From Deltaproteobacteria bacterium (lineage in GTDB: Bacteria; Desulfobacterota; Desulfobulbia; Desulfobulbales; Desulfobulbaceae), in NCBI GenBank assembly GCA_024277485.1, contig JAJRVA010000248.1:1-16489 (forward strand): a stretch of 16,489 nucleotides of DNA, in the 5' to 3' direction. A program made the position numbers and the translations under genes. This document shows, piece after piece, positions 7,618 to 12,496 of the stretch; within the stretch, counting starts at the first letter, position 1, and every line of letters starts with the position of its first letter. The notes beneath the pieces are model-generated. The model searched no databases, was not told the DNA's origin, and saw nothing but the letters and a program-made list of their open reading frames with translations.

Positions 7618-7661
7618 AAAAAAGCGGGACCAATACACCAGGTCAGGTGTTTTGGCCCCGC
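7618..7661 (-). terminator. Rho-independent terminator of the first NrfD/MerR operon
   Basis: On the minus strand a 16-bp stem (GCGGGGCCAAAACACC pairing with GGTGTATTGGTCCCGC, one G-U and one mismatch, 6-nt loop) is followed by TTTTTT. It lies 28 bp beyond the merR stop. On the plus strand the same stem is followed by CGATTTTTC, so it may also work in the other direction. Confidence 0.9.
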
Positions 7662-7688
7662 CGATTTTTCTACCTGTAGTCAGATTTT

Positions 7689-8057
7689 TCAGGCGACATT
7701 CCAGTCAACCCTGTCAATACGTCGGGGCTGGACTTCATTCATCTTTCTTGGCACCAGGCCGTTGCACATGAAGGCGGTACACTCTTTCCGCTTTTCGTAA
7801 GGACAGTCGGAAATATTCCAGCAGGGTGTATACTGCAGCAGCTTCTTGATAGCTGCTATGGAAATACCATGTTCGTGAATCATCTCACGCAGGCACTCGA
7901 CCCACTTCACGTCATTCATCGTGTAGTAGCGCCACTTTCCCTTCCGCATGGGGCGGATAAGCTGTTCCTGCTCATAGATCCGAAGTGTTCTCGGGTGTAC
8001 GTCAAGCATCTGGGCCGCTACGCCTATGGTGAAGATTGCTTTCTTTTCGTTGATCAT
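7689..8057 (-). CDS. MerR family regulator with C-terminal Cys cluster (paralogue 1)
   Basis: This 122-aa regulator has an N-terminal MerR winged-helix domain: FTIGVAAQMLDVHPRTLRIYE at about 9-29, followed by the RYY wing at 43-45 and the KWVECLREMIHEHGISI segment. The HPRTLRIYE recognition helix resembles HspR-like MerR proteins. The C-terminus carries PCWNISDCPYEKRKECTAFMC at about 78-98, with Cys79, 85, 93 and 98 spaced like a metal or Fe-S ligand set; Cys55 is also shared with the paralogue at 14.4-14.8 kb. This suggests a redox- or metal-sensing repressor/activator. The ATG at 8057 has GAGG six bases upstream; earlier ATGs at 8069 and 8129 have poorer sites and overlap an intercistronic hairpin. 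It is last in the operon after nrfD. Confidence 0.9.
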   Translation of the reverse strand: MINEKKAIFTIGVAAQMLDVHPRTLRIYEQEQLIRPMRKGKWRYYTMNDVKWVECLREMIHEHGISIAAIKKLLQYTPCWNISDCPYEKRKECTAFMCNGLVPRKMNEVQPRRIDRVDWNVA

Positions 8058-8081
8058 CTTGAACCTCATTCCTCTTGGGTT

Positions 8082-8106
8082 GCGGGAGGAGACCAGCTCC
8101 TCCCGC
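8082..8106 (-). other. Intercistronic hairpin between nrfD and merR (copy 1)
   Basis: A perfect 10-bp inverted repeat GCGGGAGGAG / CTCCTCCCGC with a 5-nt loop sits between the NrfD stop and the chosen MerR start. No U-run follows it, so it is not a full terminator. It may stabilise the upstream message or reduce read-through or translation of merR. A similar hairpin occupies the same place in the second module. Confidence 0.75.
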
Positions 8107-8132
8107 CTGGTTTGCCTGACCTTGACCACCGG

Positions 8133-9326
8133 TTAATGATCACCGTGAAGAGCGTAGGCGCGTCCAAAAAATCTCTCTCCAAGGATAAACGCCGCGCCAA
8201 CGACTCCGATCCCGGCCATAACAAGCATGACCTCGGCAAGCGACGGAGTATAGCTGAGGGCTGCCGGGAAATTGCTGGTTCCGGAAAAGCCGGGAACTAT
8301 CTGGCCTGCAACAACAGTATTGTATGTCCTGGTGAAGAGTCCAACCAGGGTCATCAAAGAGGCGGCTGACATGGCGGCAACACTCTGCAGGCGCGTGGCA
8401 ACCAGAAGCAGCAGGGGCAGCACCAGGCCAATGGTTATCTCAAAGATCCAGAAGTTCGTGGCCAGGGGACCAGTAAGGAGCGCTTCTGCTGCCATCCGTC
8501 CGCCTTCAGCTCCGCCGACAAAGTAGGAGATAATCCGCCAGGAGCTTGCGACCGTAATCATAACAAGCATCAGGGACAGGACCTTGCCCGCGCACTGCAC
8601 TCCCTCGAAGGTATCATGGTCCATTTTCCTGCGGCGGATGACATAGGCGTAGTGAGTAAACATAATTGCCGCTGCTGCACCGGCCATGAAGGCATTGCCC
8701 AGGAAGTAAATCGGCAGTTGCGAGCCATACCAGAACGGGCGGCCGGACAGGGTTGAGAAAACAGCGCCAAGGTTGGTGTTTGCTGCTACTTCAGCCAGCG
8801 CGCCGATAACGCCCAGGGCAATGGCCAGCTTATACCGCTTGGTAAGAATGAGGAAGAACTCCACGATCATCAGGCCAACGGCCATGCCGTACAGGGTGCC
8901 CATCCACCAGATATTTGAGGTCGGATTCGGGGAGGTGATATTATAGATGGCCATCCGCCATGGACTTTCCAGTTCCATGCCGATCAGGGTAAATCCACCG
9001 ATTATGGTGATCAGGGACAGCCAGACCATCCTGTTGGCCAGGGGGGCCATTTTGTTACCGCCGAAAATGTGGCTGATTGCTGCCAGAACACAGAGGCCGG
9101 TGGAGGTAATTGCAAAAAAAGCGTAACTGGAGATCAGGATCCCCCAGGGCATTTCCCGCGTGTTGTTATATACATTGTGATGTCCTGCATAAAAACCGTA
9201 CAGCCCGGCGCTTAAACCTGCGATGACCAGCAGAGCAAAAAGCACTGTCAGGGTCTTTGTACCTGATGTCGATACTTCCGGTTCAGCTGTGGCTGTGATT
9301 GAAAATCCGTTAATTCCGTTAGCCAT
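8133..9326 (-). CDS. nrfD: NrfD/PsrC-type quinone-interacting membrane subunit (paralogue 1)
   Basis: This 397-aa polytopic membrane protein of the NrfD/PsrC/DsrP/HybB family oxidises or reduces menaquinone in the membrane and passes electrons to a partner iron-sulfur or cytochrome subunit. About ten hydrophobic helices are visible from about 27 to 386. Family-like landmarks are TREMPWG at 56-62, SPNPTSNIWWMGTLYG at 132-147 and NLGAVF at 185-190. The start has AGGAGG seven bases upstream. It lies 46 bp after the reconstructed small membrane ORF and is followed by merR. It aligns without gaps to the NrfD at 14.9-16.1 kb over residues 1-350; I count roughly 40% identity by eye. Its cognate ferredoxin and cytochrome may be those at 10.7-12.2 kb, but this is inferred from proximity. 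Confidence 0.92.
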   Translation of the reverse strand: MANGINGFSITATAEPEVSTSGTKTLTVLFALLVIAGLSAGLYGFYAGHHNVYNNTREMPWGILISSYAFFAITSTGLCVLAAISHIFGGNKMAPLANRMVWLSLITIIGGFTLIGMELESPWRMAIYNITSPNPTSNIWWMGTLYGMAVGLMIVEFFLILTKRYKLAIALGVIGALAEVAANTNLGAVFSTLSGRPFWYGSQLPIYFLGNAFMAGAAAAIMFTHYAYVIRRRKMDHDTFEGVQCAGKVLSLMLVMITVASSWRIISYFVGGAEGGRMAAEALLTGPLATNFWIFEITIGLVLPLLLLVATRLQSVAAMSAASLMTLVGLFTRTYNTVVAGQIVPGFSGTSNFPAALSYTPSLAEVMLVMAGIGVVGAAFILGERFFGRAYALHGDH

Positions 9327-9372
9327 TTTTTTTCCTCCTGGATTGTTGAAGTTGAAAACCAGTTAAATATTG

Positions 9373-9611
9373 TTAAATCCGGCAGCTTGCAGGTTCGACC
9401 ATCTTTTCTCTGTACTCTTTCGAGGCCAGGGCCCACAAACCGTACACAACGGCTATGACTGAAAAGGCCCCATGAGTACAAAGAGGAGAAAGGTGATACC
9501 AAGCCAGATTCCTTCGCTTAAACGCGATATCCTGCCTGACACTCTTTTCATGAAGGAAACATGCTCTCCGCTTCCGTGGTGTCCTGCTGGTGCATGATGT
9601 ATTGCTCTCAT
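9373..9611 (-). CDS. Small single-span membrane protein upstream of nrfD, apparently frameshifted
   Basis: As read, an ORF from ATG 9611 (AAGGAG six bases upstream) ends at TAG 9453-9455. It gives 52 aa: a His-rich N-terminus (MRAIHHAPAGHHGSGEH), a basic stretch, and a hydrophobic segment (IWLGITFLLFVLM) cut off after GPFQS. In the -1 frame from the GGGG run (CCCC at 9468-9471) the membrane helix continues as AFSVIAVVYGLWALASKEYREKM and ends at TAA 9373-9375. One extra G would give a smooth 79-aa protein with a long helix and a charged cytoplasmic-type tail. So this is a frameshifted or programmed-frameshift small subunit, or the site of a sequence error. It is the first gene behind a sigma-54 promoter and may be an accessory subunit of the NrfD complex. 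A longer N-terminus to 9713 is rejected because it covers the promoter. Confidence 0.65.
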
Positions 9612-9668
9612 TGTCGACTCCTTTTGCGTCCTTAATCCGACTGCTTTTTTCTCGTCTGCCCAGTACTT

Positions 9669-9684
9669 CGCAAGGGGCATGCCA
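9669..9684 (-). promoter_or_regulatory. Sigma-54 (-24/-12) promoter of the first NrfD operon
   Basis: The minus strand reads TGGCATGCCCCTTGCG, matching the RpoN consensus TGGCACG-N4-TTGCW with the correct ten bases between GG and GC. Only the C-to-T at one -24 position and the last base differ. The start of transcription would be near 9658, leaving a leader of about 47 nt before the small membrane gene at 9611. An RpoN-dependent activator gene lies in the window at 12497. Confidence 0.75.
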
Positions 9685-9699
9685 AAACAGATGAACACG

Positions 9700-9862
9700 C
9701 GCAAAAAAAGCACGAGAAAAGCCTAACTTCTCAAGGTTACGTTATAAATATTATATACAAGAATGCATTTCCATGTTTTACAGGCAGGCATTCCTGATAG
9801 ATTTTTTCCCGGAATGACGCAAAACGAGCCTTTCTTCAAGAGGGAGTGTGGCTTATTTTGCG
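9700..9862. promoter_or_regulatory. Repeated CGCAAAA-NN-AGC motif upstream of the sigma-54 promoter
   Basis: CGCAAAANNAGC occurs at 9700-9711 (+), 9818-9829 (+) and 9851-9862 (-). The last two form an inverted repeat with 13-nt arms at 9818-9830 and 9850-9862, matching at 11 of 13 positions, with a 19-nt spacer. The pair is centred about 180 bp upstream of the predicted start of transcription, a usual distance for an enhancer-binding protein. A looser CGCAAAA copy overlaps the ribosome binding site (9618-9628, minus), and another lies at 10062-10068 (+). The binding protein is unknown. Confidence 0.45.
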
Positions 9863-10608
9863 CCCACAGGTTGGGTAGCATGGAAAAACTCTTCAGGAGA
9901 CAGGAAACCCATGGAGATTCCCTGTTACTGGTGCTCTTGAGATGACAAAAAAAGAATGACAGGGAGAATTTTCAAGGATACATATGCTCGTGCCGCACTG
10001 GACGCATGACCGGATGCTGGAAAATTTATTCTATAAATTCAAATAAATAGGGCAAAATGGGCGCAAAAAGATCCCTGTTTTTTCCATTTACAGAGCAGAA
10101 TCCTGCATCAGCAGGCCGAACCGGTGAGCAGGTGGGCGCCCCCTGAACCGGCCTCTCCCGGTCCGGAAAGAAAGGGACCTGATACGGTGCCACAGCATGG
10201 TGCCACAGCATGGAGTGTGGTGATATTTCAGCATTTATCTCTGCCGGAAATCCCTGCCTGATTTTACCTGCCTGATAAGTGCGACCGGGCCCGGGGTGGC
10301 AACTGGTTCGAGATGCGCAGATACTGCTCATCATTTCCAGTGAACCGTACATGCAACCTCTTCCCAGGCAAACCTGACATGATGTGTGTCAAAAAAGGAG
10401 GGAAACAATACAGGGAAGACTCCTCGGCATTTCCGCTGTGTAGAATGCTGCAATATATCTGACAATGGAAATATCCAGGTTGCCGGTACAGAGACAGGGG
10501 TGGATTGCAGGACATGAGTGCCCGGAAAAGAGACCGGGCCGACAGGGGCAAAGATCCAAGGCTCAAAGAGTCCGGATTCAATAACGCATGAATGACCGGC
10601 GATGTTTT
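9863..10608. other. Non-coding gap between the first NrfD module and the cytochrome gene
   Basis: I see no convincing gene here. The ORFs available are short, lack ribosome binding sites and read as random sequence. The region contains a two-copy 13-bp tandem repeat GGTGCCACAGCAT at 10186-10211 and GC-rich potential stems around 10112-10160. It ends at a strong plus-strand terminator at 10609-10651. It may hold a plus-strand RNA, long-range regulatory DNA, or the remains of a lost gene. Confidence 0.5.
10186..10211. repeat. 13-bp direct repeat (2 copies)
   Basis: GGTGCCACAGCAT occurs twice in perfect tandem inside the non-coding gap. No function is evident. Confidence 0.85.
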
Positions 10609-10651
10609 CATCCGGCCGGGCAATAGTTGCCCGGCCGGATGAACATTTTTT
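10609..10651 (+). terminator. Strong hairpin terminator, plus strand
   Basis: A perfect 15-bp stem (CATCCGGCCGGGCAA / TTGCCCGGCCGGATG, 3-nt loop, 10609-10641) is followed by AACA and six T at 10646-10651. ATGTT/AACAT can extend the stem past a TT bulge. The T-run is on the plus strand, where no gene ends. On the minus strand the hairpin lies 86 bp beyond the cytochrome stop and lacks a U-run. It probably ends an unrecognised plus-strand transcript and may also slow the cytochrome transcript. Confidence 0.75.
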
Positions 10652-10727
10652 ATACCAAGGGTAGAGTCAAACCTTCCTGAGAATATGCGGAAAAATTATG
10701 ACCGGCCCGAGCCAGAGGCTTCCCTTG

Positions 10728-11438
10728 TCAATGACCTTCTTTCTTCTTTTCACCGTGGCCCAGGAGGCGGTCAAAGCCCATGACACCTATATGACAGGCT
10801 GTGCAGCGCGTATCAGAGGCAAAGGCCTGTTCACCATCATGGCAGACACCGCAGTATTTGCCCTTGTACAGGGATTCCATGACAAATTCATCCGGCTTTG
10901 TCTCCGCATCACCGATATGCATCTTAAAAACATCACTGTGGCAGTTGGTACAGTTAAAACCCATCTCGTCCACATGTATTTTATGATCAAAGATAACGGC
11001 CTTGACAGGCTTGGTGAAGACGATAAGGTCGGGAGCCGTATGGCAGGCGGCGCACTTTTCATAACTGTTGGTGCTGAACGCGGTATCACCGTCATGACAC
11101 GCGCCGCAGTAGCTGCCGCCGGTGAATGACTTCATGTTAAAGTCGCCTTTTTCCACAACCGCTCCGGCTTCCATCTCAAACAGGTCATCATGACACGAAT
11201 CGCATTCGAGCCCGGCATCCATGGTGTGGACCTTGTGGCTGAAGGTAACCCTGGGAACCGGTTCGTTCCAGACCATCATCTTAGCCGGACCATAGGTGTC
11301 CTCGTCATAGTCCTTCGGAATATCGGCCGGCCCGTAGGCAGGTATGTCGGTCGTAGTTGCCATGCCGGCATTAATATACAGGAGGGCCGCACCAGAAAAG
11401 AGTCCGACCATATACAATACTTTTTTACGTAACTTCAT
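10728..11438 (-). CDS. Hexahaem c-type cytochrome with two c7-like trihaem domains
   Basis: This 236-aa exported cytochrome has an uncleaved or N-terminal Sec signal (MKLRKKVLYMVGLFSGAALL) followed by six CxxCH haem sites, at residues 79-83, 111-115, 129-133, 163-167, 196-200 and 212-216. The protein is a tandem duplication of a three-haem c7-type unit. Each unit starts with a SHKVH or DHKIH element (67-71 and 151-155) that can supply distal ligands, continues with a YCGxCHDG site, and ends with a CxACH site. Such proteins carry electrons in the periplasm. The gene follows the ferredoxin gene by 23 bp and has AGAGGA before its ATG, so the two are cotranscribed. It ends in a charged His/Lys tail. 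The redox partner is inferred to be the Tat ferredoxin and an NrfD subunit. Confidence 0.93.
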   Translation of the reverse strand: MKLRKKVLYMVGLFSGAALLYINAGMATTTDIPAYGPADIPKDYDEDTYGPAKMMVWNEPVPRVTFSHKVHTMDAGLECDSCHDDLFEMEAGAVVEKGDFNMKSFTGGSYCGACHDGDTAFSTNSYEKCAACHTAPDLIVFTKPVKAVIFDHKIHVDEMGFNCTNCHSDVFKMHIGDAETKPDEFVMESLYKGKYCGVCHDGEQAFASDTRCTACHIGVMGFDRLLGHGEKKKEGH

Positions 11439-11461
11439 TGCTTTTCTTCCTCTGGCAGGGA

Positions 11462-12226
11462 TTAGTCATTCATGTAAAAAACATTGGGGAGGGCACCTGT
11501 TTCAGGACGCAATACCCAGACAATTTTGTCCTGCTGATGGACCAGCCGGGACACCCTGCTTTTCGGGTCGCTGATATCACCGAAAACCCTCACGTCTGCA
11601 GGACATGCCTCCACACAGGCTGTATCTTTCTTGCCCTTGGTCAGGCGGGTATCATAACAGAAGTTGCATTTATCAACGGCCCTGTTTTCTTCCTTGAAAT
11701 ACCTGGCATTATACGGACAGGCAGCCATACAGGTCTTGCAGCCGATACACTTCTTATAGATCATCATGACAATGCCGGTCTTTTTGTCCTTGTACGTTGC
11801 CCTGGTCGGGCAGACCCGGACACATGGGGGACGGTTGCAGTGGTTGCAGAGAACGGGCATGAAATCCCGCTCAACGCCCTGCAGGTTATCGGGACCGGCC
11901 GGACGATCGACCTCCAGTATTGTTGTTCGATACCCGTACGAGGGGACATGATTGGTTTTGACACATGCCTCCTTGCACCGCTCGCAGTCAATACAACGGT
12001 TCTGCCTGATCACCATCGAATAATGTGGGCTGTAGGGAAACTTTTTTGCCTGCGGCAAACTGCCCAGGGCACCATGGGCTTTCTGCGCCGAGGTCAGAGA
12101 CAGTACCGACCCGCCAAGAAACACCCCGGTTATAGCCAGGCCGGCCCTGAGAAAGGCCCTGCGCTCAGCGGAGGGTATGGTTTCGACACCCTCGTTCTGC
12201 AGCTTTTCAAGATCCTTAAGATTAAT
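11462..12226 (-). CDS. Tat-exported 4x[4Fe-4S] ferredoxin subunit (NrfC/HybA/DmsB type)
   Basis: This protein of about 254 aa has a twin-arginine signal (ERRAFLRAG at about 21-29, then a hydrophobic stretch) and four cysteine groups. These are CIDCERCKEAC, CNHCNRPPCVRVCP, CIGCKTCMAACP and CNFC...CVEACP, the four-cubane pattern of NrfC/PsrB/DsrO/HybA subunits. It would sit on the periplasmic face and wire an NrfD quinone site to the cytochrome encoded next. The only start with a good ribosome binding site (AAGGGAGAG) is an ATT codon at 12226. The conventional alternative is GTG at 12313, which adds 29 hydrophobic, atypical residues, has no ribosome binding site and lies inside a palindrome. 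I prefer the ATT start but this is unproven. The gene is divergent from the sigma-54 activator. Confidence 0.88.
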   Translation of the reverse strand: MNLKDLEKLQNEGVETIPSAERRAFLRAGLAITGVFLGGSVLSLTSAQKAHGALGSLPQAKKFPYSPHYSMVIRQNRCIDCERCKEACVKTNHVPSYGYRTTILEVDRPAGPDNLQGVERDFMPVLCNHCNRPPCVRVCPTRATYKDKKTGIVMMIYKKCIGCKTCMAACPYNARYFKEENRAVDKCNFCYDTRLTKGKKDTACVEACPADVRVFGDISDPKSRVSRLVHQQDKIVWVLRPETGALPNVFYMND

Positions 12227-12302
12227 TACACTCTCCCTTAAATAAAGTAATAAGGCATGTTCAATCCGTACAGTTAAGACCAGCAACCAACACAAACCCC
12301 AG

Positions 12303-12320
12303 TGAATGACCACTCATTCA
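12303..12320. promoter_or_regulatory. Palindrome in the ferredoxin/activator divergent region
   Basis: TGAATGACCACTCATTCA is a perfect inverted repeat with 7-bp arms and a 4-bp centre. It lies just downstream of the predicted start of ferredoxin transcription, where a bound regulator would block or pace transcription. It also covers the GTG that would otherwise be the conventional ferredoxin start. Confidence 0.4.
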
Positions 12321-12335
12321 AGAAGCTTGGAGTTG

Positions 12336-12364
12336 AAGATACCTTAAAACCGTTTTAAATGCAA
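12336..12364 (-). promoter_or_regulatory. Putative promoter of the ferredoxin-cytochrome operon with palindromic spacer
   Basis: On the minus strand TTGCAT (12359-12364) and TATCTT (12336-12341) are separated by 17 bp. The spacer contains the palindrome TTAAAACCGTTTTAA (12344-12358, plus-strand reading). The hexamers are weak, 3 and 4 of 6 to consensus. A dyad placed between -35 and -10 is the position used by MerR-family activators. No sigma-54 element with correct spacing was found here. Confidence 0.35.
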
Positions 12365-12437
12365 GCCTTGAAGTGAATCCAATGAAGTACCACAACGGGC
12401 GAGTTTTGACGGAAAAACACTTCTTTCTCTTTGTGGC

Positions 12438-12466
12438 TTGACCATACATCCCCGGCACGATATGCT
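12438..12466 (+). promoter_or_regulatory. Putative sigma-70 promoter of the sigma-54 activator gene
   Basis: TTGACC (12438-12443, five of six to -35 consensus) is followed by 17 bp and TATGCT (12461-12466). Transcription would start near 12473, 24 bases before the ATG at 12497. Confidence 0.5.
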
Positions 12467-12496
12467 GACGGCAGTTAAACCTCAGAACACAGACTG

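Noticed and set aside
7583..7771. Plus-strand ORF of 62 codons
   Set aside because: It crosses the terminator at 7618-7661 and is antisense to the end of merR.
9612..9713. N-terminal extension of the small membrane protein from ATG 9713
   Set aside because: It covers the sigma-54 promoter, and ATG 9611 has AAGGAG at the right distance.
9763..9945. Plus-strand ORF of 60 codons in the non-coding gap
   Set aside because: No ribosome binding site, no recognisable domain, and it overlaps the putative enhancer repeats.
10026..10623. Two overlapping minus-strand ORFs (108 and 119 codons)
   Set aside because: Composition looks random, they overlap each other in different frames, and one runs into the terminator stem.
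12454..12465. GGCACGATATGC as a sigma-54 promoter for the activator
   Set aside because: Only eight bases separate GG and GC instead of ten; a sigma-70 type promoter fits the same place better.
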